Shown here piece by piece: positions 1-9,963 of a stretch of DNA of 64,000 nucleotides. Under the pieces are notes generated by a model. The model was not told where the DNA came from. It ran no database searches and saw nothing but the letters and a program-made list of their open reading frames with translations. The position numbers and the translations under genes are program-made. The stretch spans positions 558,001 through 622,000 of the forward strand of contig NZ_SOQX01000001.1 of the NCBI RefSeq assembly GCF_004366735.1, in the 5' to 3' direction. Origin of the DNA: Thiohalophilus thiocyanatoxydans. GTDB taxonomy: Bacteria > Pseudomonadota > Gammaproteobacteria > UBA6429 > Thiohalophilaceae. Every line of letters begins with the position of its first letter. Within the stretch, counting starts at the first letter, position 1.

Positions 1-175
1 CGCCCTGATCAAGAATAACAAGGTTTTTCGGGATACCCCGGTGGTCATGCTCTCCAGCAAGGACGGGCTGTTTGACCGGGCGCGAGGACGGATTGTGGGC
101 TCGGAGCAATACCTGACCAAACCCTTTACCAAAGAAGAGTTGCTCGGGGCGATCAAGAGTCTGGTACTGGAATAA
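1..175 (+). CDS. pilG: PilG-like response regulator, 3' end only
   Basis: This is the C-terminal 57 codons of a single-domain receiver protein whose start lies outside the window; the readable frame begins at base 2. The visible part carries the end of a CheY-like fold, including TPVVMLSSKDG and the conserved lysine in EQYLTKPFTKEEL. These match PilG, the receiver that connects the Pil-Chp pathway to pilus extension in Pseudomonas. It is followed 66 bases later by a second receiver (pilH), then CheW, MCP, CheR and CheA homologues, which is the standard Pil-Chp order. The phospho-accepting aspartate would lie upstream of the window and cannot be checked. Confidence 0.85.
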   Translation, partial: ALIKNNKVFRDTPVVMLSSKDGLFDRARGRIVGSEQYLTKPFTKEELLGAIKSLVLE

Positions 176-188
176 ATCTGAGAACAAC

Positions 189-202
189 CCGTCACGTGAC
201 GG
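189..202. other. 14-bp perfect palindrome between pilG and pilH
   Basis: CCGTCACGTGACGG is a perfect inverted repeat between the pilG stop and the pilH ribosome binding site (AGGAGG at 227-232). It could be an RNA hairpin or a binding site. There is no T-run after it, so it is not an obvious terminator. Confidence 0.4.
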
Positions 203-241
203 CACGATTCTGTTCAGTTCAGTGTTAGGAGGTTTAACTAA

Positions 242-607
242 ATGGCGCGCATATTGATTGTCGACGATTCCCCGACCGAGACCCACGTGCTCAAGGGAAT
301 GCTGGAGAAAAACGGCCACCAGGTCGATGCCGCGGATAATGCCGAAGGCGGGATTGCCCGCACCAAGGAGACCCGTCCGGATCTGGTGCTGATGGATGTG
401 GTGATGCCGGGGATGAACGGCTTTCAGGCAACCCGGGCCCTGACCAAGGATCCCGATACCCAGAATATTCCGATTATTATCGTAACGACCAAGGATCAGG
501 AGACTGACCGGGTCTGGGGTATGCGTCAGGGCGCCCGGGATTATATTACCAAGCCGGTCGAAGAGACGGATCTCAATAATAAAATCAACGCGGTACTGGG
601 CGGCTGA
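242..607 (+). CDS. pilH: PilH-like response regulator
   Basis: A stand-alone CheY-like receiver of 121 residues. The acidic pair is at D8-D9, the phospho-accepting aspartate is D52 in LVLMDVVMPG, and the conserved lysine is K104 in DYITKPVEE. There is no output domain, so it acts by protein-protein contact. In the Pseudomonas pathway, PilH opposes or drains phosphate from PilG and influences pilus retraction; this role is inferred by homology and position. A strong ribosome binding site, AGGAGG, sits about nine bases before the ATG. It lies second in the Pil-Chp operon and ends five bases before pilI. Confidence 0.93.
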   Translation: MARILIVDDSPTETHVLKGMLEKNGHQVDAADNAEGGIARTKETRPDLVLMDVVMPGMNGFQATRALTKDPDTQNIPIIIVTTKDQETDRVWGMRQGARDYITKPVEETDLNNKINAVLGG

Positions 608-612
608 AAGAG

Positions 613-1164
613 ATGGCGGCAGTCCGGAGTCAGGAGCCGTTTGCGCTGCTGCGGGATATCGAGTTCCGCAGCCAGCAAAAAGCACTGGGTCTGCCACAAA
701 AAATCGAAGTACGCCGGACCTGGTCGGGTATCGGTTTTCGCCTCGGTGATCAGCAGCTGGTTTCGCCGACCGACGAGGTGCTGGAGATACTCAAGTATCC
801 CCCGTTAACCCGGGTGCCCAGTGCGCTCTCCTGGGTCAAGGGTATTGCCAATATCCGGGGCAGTCTGGTGCCGGTGATGGACCTTAAAGCCTTTCTGGGC
901 GAGGAGCCCGTCAAGTTGCAACGCGAGTCACGGGTGCTGGTAATTCAACAGGGTGGTTTTACCAGTGGCCTGTTGGTGGATGAAGTTCTGGGGATGCGCC
1001 ACTTTTTTGAAGAAGAACGCAGCGACCAGTTGCCGGCGGTGTCCACCAATCTGGCAACCTACCTCAATGGCGCGTTCAAACAGGGAAACACGGTCTGGGG
1101 CATTTTCGATATGCGGAATCTGGCGAAAAGCACCCGGTTTATGGAGGTCGCCTCGCGCGGTTAG
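613..1164 (+). CDS. pilI: PilI, CheW-like adaptor
   Basis: A 183-residue protein that is mostly one CheW domain (about residues 35-175), with readable signatures such as VKGIANIRGSLVPVMDLKAF and the late motif FDMRNL. CheW-type adaptors couple a methyl-accepting receptor to a CheA kinase. Here the partners would be PilJ and the ChpA kinase encoded immediately downstream. The N-terminal 30 residues are the usual PilI extension. The gene begins five bases after pilH and has only a weak purine-rich ribosome site, suggesting translation coupled to pilH. A second CheW-like gene, chpC, closes the operon. Confidence 0.9.
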   Translation: MAAVRSQEPFALLRDIEFRSQQKALGLPQKIEVRRTWSGIGFRLGDQQLVSPTDEVLEILKYPPLTRVPSALSWVKGIANIRGSLVPVMDLKAFLGEEPVKLQRESRVLVIQQGGFTSGLLVDEVLGMRHFFEEERSDQLPAVSTNLATYLNGAFKQGNTVWGIFDMRNLAKSTRFMEVASRG

Positions 1165-1263
1165 GGGCGTCGTGTCACAGTCTGTACCGGCAAGGCAGGA
1201 CGGCGGGACAGTACAGCTAATAACAATGCCGGCAGAAACGAATGCGATGGCAGGAGTAAAGAT

Positions 1264-3291
1264 ATGAAAGTCAAAGGTATCAGTCTGAAAGGAGGGGTCT
1301 CGACAGGCCGTCTGCTCGCGCTGTTGGGTCTGGCATTACTGGCCTCGGTACTGGCAATGGGGGTCAGCTTCTACCTCAACGCCCAGAAAGAGGCGCAGGA
1401 CGTGGAATACGTCGACCGGGCCGGTAGTCAGCAGGTGCTGTCGCAGGAAATCGCCAAGTTTGCCACCCAGGCGGCACGCGGTGATCTCGACGCTTTTCCG
1501 AAATTGTCGCAGGTGCGTGATCAGTTTAATGAAGGTATCCGCTGGCAGTCGGCGCGAACGCCGCCAGAAGCTTCTGCCGCGCTGGAGCGAATGAACGAGT
1601 CCTGGGAAGCGTATCGCCGTAACGTCGATGTCATGCTCGAGAACCGCGACGTAGTGACCACCATGCGCGAGCATATCCAGAATATCAATGAACAGATCCC
1701 GAACCTGCTGGCCCTCTCCGACGAAGTCGTTGCCACCATGACCGAACAGGGGGCGGAGCCCGATCAGATCTACATCGCCACCCGGCAGTTGATGTTGACC
1801 CAGCGTATTCACAGTAACGTTAACCGGATACTGGAAGGGGGTGAAGAGGCGGTGACCGCCGCGGACCGTTTCGGTCGTGATGCGGCGTTGTTCGGCCGGG
1901 TTATCACGGACATGTTGCGGGGTAACCGGAACATGGGGATTCGCCGCATAACCGATCCCGCCTCACGCGAAAAACTGGAACAGGTACAGGAGCAGTTCCG
2001 TGCCCTGCGCGAGCAGGTCGGGGGGATTCTGGAACGTTCTCCCGAGATGTTTGAGGTCTCCAACGCCGCGGAAGAAGTCCTGGCCCAATCGGATGGCGTG
2101 TTAACCGATGTTCAGCAACTGGGTGAGGCTTATGCGAATGCCATCAAGTTGCGCTATGAAGCCGTGCTGGTTTATGCATTCGCGGCACTGACCATTGTGC
2201 TGCTGGTGTTGATGGGGATTCTCTACTGGCGCGATTCACGCAAACGACTCAAAGAGATCGAGCAGCAGCGTTCTGCAATCGCGCAGACCAACGCCCAGAA
2301 CCAGGAAGCGATCCTGCGACTGCTGGACGAGATGGGTGACCTGGCCGACGGTGACCTGACCGTCTCCGCGACGGTCACCGAGGACATCACCGGCGCGATC
2401 GCCGACTCCATTAACTACGCGATCGACGCCCTGCGCAGTCTGGTATCAGCAATCAACGATACCACCGAGCAGGTTTCCTCGGCGGCCCAGCAGAGTCAGG
2501 CCACGGCCATGCATCTGGCCGAAGCCTCCGATCACCAGGCGCAGCAGATCACCGGCGCCAGTACCGCGATCAATGAAATGGCGGTCTCTATCGAAGGCGT
2601 ATCCAACAACGCGGCCGAGCTGGCCGATGAAGCCCAGCGCGCGGTACAGATCGCGGGCAAGGGCTCCGACGCGGTGCAACGTACCATTCACGGGATGGAC
2701 ACTATCCGCGAGCAGATCCAGGAAACCTCCAAACGTATCAAACGTCTGGGTGAATCCTCGCAGGAAATCGGGGACATCGTGGAGCTGATTAACGACATCG
2801 CCGAGCAGACCAACATTCTGGCCCTGAATGCCGCCATCCAGGCGGCCATGGCCGGGGAGGCCGGGCGTGGTTTCGCGGTGGTTGCGGACGAAGTCCAGCG
2901 CCTGGCGGAACGTTCCGGTGACGCGACCCGCCAGATCGACGCGCTGGTAAAAGCGATCCAGTCGGATACCAACGAGGCGGTGGCTTCCATGGAACAGAGT
3001 ACTTCCGGGGTAGTACACGGGGCCAAGCTGGCCCAGGACGCCGGTACCGCACTGGAAGAGATCGAATCGGTCTCCAATCATCTTGCGGAACTGATTGCGC
3101 ATATCTCCAATGCGGCGAAACAGCAGGCCACGGCCGCGACCAATATTTCCGACACCATGAACGTGATTCAGGAGATCACCACCCAGACGTCGGCCGGGAC
3201 CAACGAAACGGCGGCTTCCATCGGTAATCTGGCCGAACTGGCGAATGAACTACGCCATTCAGTTGCCGGTTTCCGTCTGCCGCAACAATAA
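1264..3291 (+). CDS. pilJ: PilJ, methyl-accepting chemotaxis transducer
   Basis: A 675-residue inner-membrane receptor. Transmembrane segments are at about residues 15-37 and 300-322, enclosing a roughly 260-residue periplasmic part of two long helical units typical of PilJ. A HAMP region follows the second membrane segment. The cytoplasmic MCP signalling domain fills about residues 400-670; its hairpin tip reads [20 protein letters not shown], with the PilJ-type [10 protein letters not shown] in place of the usual AAIEAARAGE. In Pseudomonas, PilJ senses retracted pilin and surface contact. There is a 99-base gap after pilI. The cheR reading frame overlaps its end if the far-upstream ATG were used. 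Confidence 0.93.
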   Translation: MKVKGISLKGGVSTGRLLALLGLALLASVLAMGVSFYLNAQKEAQDVEYVDRAGSQQVLSQEIAKFATQAARGDLDAFPKLSQVRDQFNEGIRWQSARTPPEASAALERMNESWEAYRRNVDVMLENRDVVTTMREHIQNINEQIPNLLALSDEVVATMTEQGAEPDQIYIATRQLMLTQRIHSNVNRILEGGEEAVTAADRFGRDAALFGRVITDMLRGNRNMGIRRITDPASREKLEQVQEQFRALREQVGGILERSPEMFEVSNAAEEVLAQSDGVLTDVQQLGEAYANAIKLRYEAVLVYAFAALTIVLLVLMGILYWRDSRKRLKEIEQQRSAIAQTNAQNQEAILRLLDEMGDLADGDLTVSATVTEDITGAIADSINYAIDALRSLVSAINDTTEQVSSAAQQSQATAMHLAEASDHQAQQITGASTAINEMAVSIEGVSNNAAELADEAQRAVQIAGKGSDAVQRTIHGMDTIREQIQETSKRIKRLGESSQEIGDIVELINDIAEQTNILALNAAIQAAMAGEAGRGFAVVADEVQRLAERSGDATRQIDALVKAIQSDTNEAVASMEQSTSGVVHGAKLAQDAGTALEEIESVSNHLAELIAHISNAAKQQATAATNISDTMNVIQEITTQTSAGTNETAASIGNLAELANELRHSVAGFRLPQQ

Positions 3292-3316
3292 CCGCACAGT
3301 GCTGGAGGAACGTCGA

Positions 3317-4207
3317 TTGACGGCTGTGCTAGACAAACCCGTGCCGCTATCGTCGCCGAGCGAGACGATGGATGAGGCGCAATTCAGCCGCTGGGCAAAC
3401 CTGCTGGAGCGGCGCACGGGCATCTATTTGCCGTCGAGACGGCGTTCCTTTCTGATCTCCAGTCTTAACATTCGCATGCAGGAACTGGGCATTGCCGACT
3501 ATGAGACCTATTTCAACTATCTGACGACCGGCGCCCGCGGCGCCGTGGAATGGGAGATTCTGGTCGATCGGCTGACGGTTCATGAAACCCGTTTCTATCG
3601 CGACGAACAGGCTCTGGCCGTGGTGCGGCAGCACGCCCGGCAGTGGCTGGAGCAGCACCCGTCAAGCTCCGAGCGCTTTGACATCTGGAGTGTCGGCTGC
3701 GCCACCGGCGAGGAAGCCTATTCACTGGCGATTTTGCTTGACGATCTGTTCATCCATAGCGGCAGTTGTGCCTATCTCGGTATTACCGCTACGGATGTCA
3801 GCTCTGCGGCACTGACCGCCGGGCGCAAGGGTGTTTACCATTACCACCGGATCAAGAATCTGCCCGAATCGTTCCAGACTCATTATTTTGAGGCACTGGA
3901 CGAACAGCATGTACAGGTTATTCCCGAGTTACAGCGACGCGTCTGCTTCATGCGCCAGAATCTGCTGGAGCTGGGCCAGTCCCGCATCGGCAAGATGGAC
4001 ATTATTTTTTGCCAGAATGTTCTGATCTATTTCCCGCGCGAACGGCGCCTGGAAATCCTGGATTACCTGGCGGAACATCTCAAACCGGGTGGTCTGCTGG
4101 TGCTGGGCGCCGGTGAAATTATCGATTGGCACAATCCTTTGGTCCAGGCCGAAAGTCGGCAGGGTGCTCTGGCTTATCGACGCTCAGCGCTGGAGACTGA
4201 GGCATGA
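3317..4207 (+). CDS. pilK: CheR-type receptor methyltransferase (PilK)
   Basis: A SAM-dependent glutamate methyltransferase expected to methylate PilJ. The N-terminal alpha domain (about residues 15-80) is followed by a methyltransferase fold with the SAM-binding loop VGCATGEEAYS and the CheR motif DIIFCQNVLIYF. I chose the TTG at 3317 because GGAGG (3304-3308) lies eight bases upstream, giving 296 residues. The frame stays open to an ATG at 3245, but that start lies inside pilJ and has no ribosome site. An internal ATG at 3368 is another option. The stop overlaps the chpA start (ATGA), so the two are translationally coupled. Confidence 0.88.
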   Translation: MTAVLDKPVPLSSPSETMDEAQFSRWANLLERRTGIYLPSRRRSFLISSLNIRMQELGIADYETYFNYLTTGARGAVEWEILVDRLTVHETRFYRDEQALAVVRQHARQWLEQHPSSSERFDIWSVGCATGEEAYSLAILLDDLFIHSGSCAYLGITATDVSSAALTAGRKGVYHYHRIKNLPESFQTHYFEALDEQHVQVIPELQRRVCFMRQNLLELGQSRIGKMDIIFCQNVLIYFPRERRLEILDYLAEHLKPGGLLVLGAGEIIDWHNPLVQAESRQGALAYRRSALETEA

Positions 4208-7200
4208 GCGTGGATAACGACCTCGATCTCAATACCCTGAGCTGGGTTAAAGCGGAGCTGGATGACACGCTGGGTCAGGCGCGTTCCGCGCTGGAAGTGT
4301 ATGTCGAGGATGAGGCGGATGAAACCCAGCTGCAATTTGTCAAAAACTACCTGCATCAGGTATACGGCACATTGCAAATGGTCGAGTTGTACGGCGCGGC
4401 AATGGCTGCCGAGGAGATGGAGCACCTTCTCGACAGCTTGATTGAAGGTGAAATCGGCAATCGCAATGATGCTTATGAAGTATTGATGCGGGGGATTCTG
4501 CAGCTGCCCGATTACCTGGACCATCTGCTGGCCGGTCACCAGGATATGCCGATGGTACTGTTGCCGCTGCTCAATGACATGCGCGCAACCCGCGGTGAAT
4601 CCCTGCTTTCAGATAATGCCCTGTTCAATCCCGATCTGGCAGTCAAGGCGCCGGTCAACGAGACCATTACCGGCGAGAACCTCAGTGAGCTGACCCGCAA
4701 ACTGCGGCATAACTACCACCTGGGGTTACTGGGCTGGTTCCGCGATCAGGACAGCGACGCCTCGCTGGCCCGCATTGCCGAGGTGATTAACACCTTGCGC
4801 GAGTCGGCCAGCGAGGAAGAAATGAATCGCCTGTTATGGGTGGCCAGCGGTCTGGTCGAGAGTCTGCGTCAGGGCGGGCTGGACAGCAATGTCTCCATCA
4901 AGCTGTTACTCGGTCAGCTGGACCGTCAATTCAAGAAGATCATTGATAACGGCGTTACCGCGCTGAGCCACGAGCCCCCCGCCGAGCTGCTGAAAAACCT
5001 GCTCTATTATGTGGCCAGCTCCCAATCGGACGGGGAACTGACCCGCGAGATCAAAGAAGCCTTCAAGCTGAAGGATATCCTTCCCGGCGCGGGTGAGCTG
5101 GAACGGGCGCGTGCCGATCTGAGTGGTCCGAACGCCCAGTTGATGAAAACAGTCTCGACCGTGCTGCTGGAAGATCTGACCCGGGTCAAAGATAACCTGG
5201 ATCTGTTTGTCCGGGCGGAAGAGCGGCATAGCGAAGAACTCCGTCCTGTTTGCGACACACTCAAGCAGATGGCGGATACGCTCGGCATGCTGGGGCTTGG
5301 CGTACAACGTAATGTGATCAATGAGCAGATTGAAACTCTCGAGGCGATGGTCTCAGGTGAAAGGGAAGTAGATGACACGACGCTGATGGACATGGCCGGC
5401 GCCATGCTTTCGATCGAAAACTCGCTGGGAGAAATCGCCACTGCCCGTGCCGCCAATGAGGAATATGACGAAAACACTGACAAGGCCGAGAGCGCCGAGC
5501 GTCTGCAGGGTGTCGAGCGCCAGAAGCTGCTGCAGACCGTCATCGAGCAGGCCAAGGTCGAGCTGGCGCGAATCAAGGAAGTGCTCAGCGATTTCAGCCG
5601 GGAACCCGGCAACCGCGACATACTGGCTGCGGTGCCGCACTCTTTTGAGCAGATTCGCGGCAGTATTCTGATCCTGAATCTGGATCGCGCGGCCGATCTG
5701 CTTGATCGGCTGACAGGTTATATCCGCAAGTTGCAGGTCGATACGGCGGCACCGGACGAAGACAGCCTGGATCATCTGGCCGACGCCATCAGCAGCATCG
5801 AATATTATCTGGAATCGTTGGCAGGTAAATGGGGCAATCCCGATGCCATCCTCAATGTCGCAGAGCAGAGTCTGAATCATCTGTCTCAGGGCCTTTCCGA
5901 GGCGGAACCGGCGACTCCCCGAAACCCTGACGGCGGATCAATCGACGAGGCGACGCCGGAAGATTGGTTCGTGTCAGAAGAGGACGGGGGCGAACTCGAG
6001 AATACGGTGGATAACTCCGGTGATTCCCCCGACAAGGATGATGAGGAGGCCGTCGTTCTGGGTGCAGTCGATGATCTCAGCGTCAATTTAGACAACCTTG
6101 ATGAAACCGGGCTTGAAGGTATACAGAGTACTGAAGAGCAGAATGTTGAGCTGAGTTTCGGGGAAGAAAATTTTACCGAATCTGAGCAGGACGGAGCACA
6201 AAGTGTGGAGCGGCCTGCCGCAGCGGCGGACCTTGTGGAGGAGCAAGAGTCACCTGCAACGGAACAGCAGAGTGAGCCGGCATCGGGGTTTGACGAAGTC
6301 GATGATGAAATCATCGACATTTTCATGGAAGAAGCGCAAGAAGAACATGCCAATATCCAGCGCCTGTTACCGCAGTGGCTGAATAATCCTCAGGATAATC
6401 AGGCGCTTCATGATTTGCGTCGTTCTTTCCACACCCTCAAAGGCAGTGGCCGGCTGGTTGGCGCCAGTGATGTCGGCGAGTTCGCCTGGGCGTTTGAGAA
6501 CATGCTCAATCGGGTGATCGATAAGACTATTGAGCCCGGACCGGAAATGTTCCAGGTCCTGGAGCAGGCCGAACAAGCCCTGCCCGAGATATTCGAGCAG
6601 TTTCGTCAGGGGAGCCGGCCGTCACAATCCGTCCTCGCCCTGATGGAGCATGCCGATGCCCTGAGTCACGGCAAGTCGGTGGCACTAAAAGAGTCCTCCG
6701 CCGCACCGGCGCCTGACGAGACGGCGGCATCGTCCTCGTCAGCTGATGCGACGCAAGAGGCGCCGGAACAGAGCATAAACATCGAAGAAAACGAAACCGA
6801 GGCAGCGGGGATTGATCCGGTCCTGTTGGATATTTATCGCAAGGAGGTGGATACCCATCTGGCGACCCTGCAGACATATATCTCTAACTGGTATGACGGG
6901 GTCGATCGGAGTGCCAGTAACGATCTGTTGCGTGCCTTGCATACCCTCACCGGCAGTTCGCGCACCACGGGAATAACGAGCGTTGCCGAGCTGTGCAGCG
7001 TGTTTGAAAAATACATCAAGGAACTGCAGCAATACAGCCAGCCAGTGGATCAGGCCATGGTCGAGCTGTTGGAGGTATTGCACGGCTATGTCTCGCGGGC
7101 GGTCGAGATTATTGAACAACCCGGCGCGGAATTGCCCGACAGCAGCGGATTAATGGCCTCGATCCAGTCTATGCTGGATAATTTTGAGCCGCCGGAGTCC

Positions 7201-9858
7201 AGTGATCTCGAGCAGCAAATAGCGCAACCGGCAGAGGGCGAGTCGCCAGCGACTCCCGCCCCCCCCCGGCAGCCGGAAGCACAACCCGAAGAAGAGGCGT
7301 CAGCGTCGGCGGAAGCCACACAACCCGAAGAAGAGGTGTCAGCGCCGGCGGAAGCAATACAACCCGAAGAAGAAGCGTCAGCGTCGGCCGAGCCCCTGTC
7401 GGCGGATTACGATTCGGATTTGCTGGATATCTTCATTGAGGAAGGTGAGGAAATTCTGGAGCAAAGCGATGATACCCTGTTGCAATGGCGCGATGAGCCG
7501 GATAACCAGGCGCTGATCGAGTCGTTGCAACGGCAACTGCACACCCTCAAGGGGGGCGCACGCATGGCCGGGGTATCCGAAATCGGCGATCTCGGTCACA
7601 GTCTCGAGTCGATGTTGACGGCCGTGGTGGATGGTCACATGGCGGTTTCGCCGCCGATGTTCGGCCTGGTGCAGCGCGCGCAGGATCGGCTGGTCGGCAT
7701 GCTGGAACAGGTCAAACAGAGCTTACGCCCGCAGCCGGCCGAGGATCTGGTTCAGGAAGTGGACAGCCTGCTGGGACGCCCGAGCCTGGGACGACAGGCA
7801 GGCGGCAACGAGACTGCGGAGACAGAAGCCGGGAACGCGGAGACCGTTGACGCTGCGTCAGGCGCCGTTGTCGAGGACGACGTCGTTAATTCGGATGCAG
7901 CAGCCCCGGATGGCGAGCTGGCGGATACAGCGCCGGAAGCTGCGGCAGAAACAGAGCTTCCGAGCGCGGCTTCGACACAGCAACCGGCCGAGGATGACGG
8001 TGATGGTTCGCGTGATCGACGCAAGGCCTCGCGGGTACAGTATGAACAGGTGCGGGTACGTGCTGACCTGCTTGATAATCTGGTCAATTTTGCCGGTGAG
8101 GTGAGCATCTACCGCTCACGCATGGAGCAGCAGACCAACGCCTTCCGTTTCAATTTGCAGGAACTGGATGACACGGTGTCGCGTTTGCGTGAGCAGTTGC
8201 GCCAGTTCGAGATCGAGGCGGAAACCCAGATCCAGTTCAAGAAAGAAGAACGTCTGGAGAAGGGGTATGAAGACTTTGACCCGCTCGAATTCGACCGCTT
8301 TACCCAGATGCAGCATCTGTCGCGCGGGATGATGGAAAGTCTCAGCGATCTGGACAGTATCAAGGGGATTCTGGGTAACGTTACCCGTGAGTCCGAAACC
8401 CTGCTGTTGCAACAGTCCCGGGTCAACACCGAACTGCAGGAAGGCTTGATGCGTACCCGCATGGTGCCGTTCTCGGGACAGGCACCGCGTCTGCGGCGTA
8501 TTGTGCGCCAGACCGCCGATGAGATGGGTAAACAGGTGGAATTGCATCTGGCCGGAGTGGATGCAGAACTGGATCGCCAGGTACTGGATCGGGTTATCCC
8601 GCCCATCGAGCATATGCTGCGTAACGCTGTGGCGCACGGTATTGAAAGTCCTGAACAACGCCAGGCAGCCGGTAAGCCCGATACCGGCAATGTCAATATG
8701 GCGCTTACCCGTGAAGGCTCGGATATTGTGATTCGGATTTACGACGACGGCAAGGGACTTGATCTGAAAGCGATTCACCAAAAAGCTATCGAACGCGGCC
8801 TGCTCAATCCGGGCGAGAAGGTCAACAAGGACATCCTGCTTAATATGATTATGCAGTCAGGCTTCAGTACCGCCGACGAGGTAACCCAGATCGCCGGTCG
8901 GGGCGTGGGTATGGATGTGGTGAACAGTGAAATCAAGCAGCTTGGCGGCCTGCTGGAAATTGATACCGAAGAAGGGCGCGGAGCAAGCTTTACCATCAGT
9001 CTGCCACTGACCCTGGCAATCTCGCGGGCTTTGATGGTGTATGTCGGTGATGAATTGTACGCTGTGCCGTTGCTCAATGTTCAGGGTGTCGAACGTATCA
9101 GCAACAGGGAACTACGGACACTGATGCAAAGTGATGATCCGGTTTATACCTGGGTTAATGAAGATTACAAATTGCTGCATCTGGGCAACCTGCTGGGCGG
9201 TACTGTGCCGGCTGTGCCGGATGATGATGAACGACTGCCCTTATTGCTGGTGCGTAGTGGTGACTACCGCGCCGCAATACGGGTAGAGGGGCTGACAGGG
9301 AGTCGCGAAATCGTGGTTAAACCTGTCGGCCCGCAACTGAGTACGCTGCGCGGAATCTCGGGCGCAACCATTATGGGCGATGGCAGCGTGGTGCTGATTC
9401 TGGATCTCGCGGTTCTCGTCCGCCTGACCGCGGTCCACCGAGAAGAAGAGGTAATCGATCTCACACCGCAAGAAGCACCGAAAGTGCATACCAAACCGGT
9501 GGTGATGATTGTTGACGACTCGATTACTGTTCGCCGGGTAACGACACGTTTGCTCGAACGCAACGGCTTCGAAGTGGTTCAGGCAAAAGACGGCGTGGAT
9601 GCCCTGTCACAGTTACAGGAACAGGTTCCCGATATCATGCTGCTGGACGTTGAAATGCCCCGAATGGATGGTTACGAGCTGGCGGGCAATATGCGCGGCA
9701 GCGAGCGTACCCAGGATGTCCCCATTATCATGATCACCTCCCGGACGGGTGAGAAACATCGTCAGCGCGCTATGGATGTCGGTGTGAATGTCTATATGGG
9801 CAAGCCCTATAACGATGCCTCGTTACTGGAAAATATCAACTCATTGATCGGACAGTAA
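4204..9858 (+). CDS. chpA: ChpA/PilL giant hybrid CheA-type histidine kinase
   Basis: An 1884-residue signalling kinase at the centre of the Pil-Chp system. The order is an N-terminal Hpt-like region (H51 in NYLHQVYGTL), degenerate helical modules to about residue 600, three clear Hpt domains with phospho-accepting H743 (FHTLKGSG), H913 (LHTLTGSS) and H1113 (LHTLKGGA), a CheA dimerisation/HATPase region (MRTRMVPF; N-box RNAVAHGIE), a CheW-like regulatory domain, and a C-terminal receiver with D1815 in LLDVEMP. Acidic, low-complexity linkers separate the Hpt domains; one contains three tandem copies of a QPEEE-x-SA-x-AEA unit (7267-7395). The start overlaps the cheR stop by four bases. It probably phosphorylates PilG and PilH. 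Confidence 0.94.
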   Translation: MSVDNDLDLNTLSWVKAELDDTLGQARSALEVYVEDEADETQLQFVKNYLHQVYGTLQMVELYGAAMAAEEMEHLLDSLIEGEIGNRNDAYEVLMRGILQLPDYLDHLLAGHQDMPMVLLPLLNDMRATRGESLLSDNALFNPDLAVKAPVNETITGENLSELTRKLRHNYHLGLLGWFRDQDSDASLARIAEVINTLRESASEEEMNRLLWVASGLVESLRQGGLDSNVSIKLLLGQLDRQFKKIIDNGVTALSHEPPAELLKNLLYYVASSQSDGELTREIKEAFKLKDILPGAGELERARADLSGPNAQLMKTVSTVLLEDLTRVKDNLDLFVRAEERHSEELRPVCDTLKQMADTLGMLGLGVQRNVINEQIETLEAMVSGEREVDDTTLMDMAGAMLSIENSLGEIATARAANEEYDENTDKAESAERLQGVERQKLLQTVIEQAKVELARIKEVLSDFSREPGNRDILAAVPHSFEQIRGSILILNLDRAADLLDRLTGYIRKLQVDTAAPDEDSLDHLADAISSIEYYLESLAGKWGNPDAILNVAEQSLNHLSQGLSEAEPATPRNPDGGSIDEATPEDWFVSEEDGGELENTVDNSGDSPDKDDEEAVVLGAVDDLSVNLDNLDETGLEGIQSTEEQNVELSFGEENFTESEQDGAQSVERPAAAADLVEEQESPATEQQSEPASGFDEVDDEIIDIFMEEAQEEHANIQRLLPQWLNNPQDNQALHDLRRSFHTLKGSGRLVGASDVGEFAWAFENMLNRVIDKTIEPGPEMFQVLEQAEQALPEIFEQFRQGSRPSQSVLALMEHADALSHGKSVALKESSAAPAPDETAASSSSADATQEAPEQSINIEENETEAAGIDPVLLDIYRKEVDTHLATLQTYISNWYDGVDRSASNDLLRALHTLTGSSRTTGITSVAELCSVFEKYIKELQQYSQPVDQAMVELLEVLHGYVSRAVEIIEQPGAELPDSSGLMASIQSMLDNFEPPESSDLEQQIAQPAEGESPATPAPPRQPEAQPEEEASASAEATQPEEEVSAPAEAIQPEEEASASAEPLSADYDSDLLDIFIEEGEEILEQSDDTLLQWRDEPDNQALIESLQRQLHTLKGGARMAGVSEIGDLGHSLESMLTAVVDGHMAVSPPMFGLVQRAQDRLVGMLEQVKQSLRPQPAEDLVQEVDSLLGRPSLGRQAGGNETAETEAGNAETVDAASGAVVEDDVVNSDAAAPDGELADTAPEAAAETELPSAASTQQPAEDDGDGSRDRRKASRVQYEQVRVRADLLDNLVNFAGEVSIYRSRMEQQTNAFRFNLQELDDTVSRLREQLRQFEIEAETQIQFKKEERLEKGYEDFDPLEFDRFTQMQHLSRGMMESLSDLDSIKGILGNVTRESETLLLQQSRVNTELQEGLMRTRMVPFSGQAPRLRRIVRQTADEMGKQVELHLAGVDAELDRQVLDRVIPPIEHMLRNAVAHGIESPEQRQAAGKPDTGNVNMALTREGSDIVIRIYDDGKGLDLKAIHQKAIERGLLNPGEKVNKDILLNMIMQSGFSTADEVTQIAGRGVGMDVVNSEIKQLGGLLEIDTEEGRGASFTISLPLTLAISRALMVYVGDELYAVPLLNVQGVERISNRELRTLMQSDDPVYTWVNEDYKLLHLGNLLGGTVPAVPDDDERLPLLLVRSGDYRAAIRVEGLTGSREIVVKPVGPQLSTLRGISGATIMGDGSVVLILDLAVLVRLTAVHREEEVIDLTPQEAPKVHTKPVVMIVDDSITVRRVTTRLLERNGFEVVQAKDGVDALSQLQEQVPDIMLLDVEMPRMDGYELAGNMRGSERTQDVPIIMITSRTGEKHRQRAMDVGVNVYMGKPYNDASLLENINSLIGQ

Positions 9859-9963
9859 GTTGTGATCCCGCTCCGTCCTTCTGGTAAGCATTGATGGACA
9901 GAAAGGCTCCTGGCGAGCTTGCCGGAAGACTTTTAACAGGATGAACGCGGCAAAACTGCTTCT

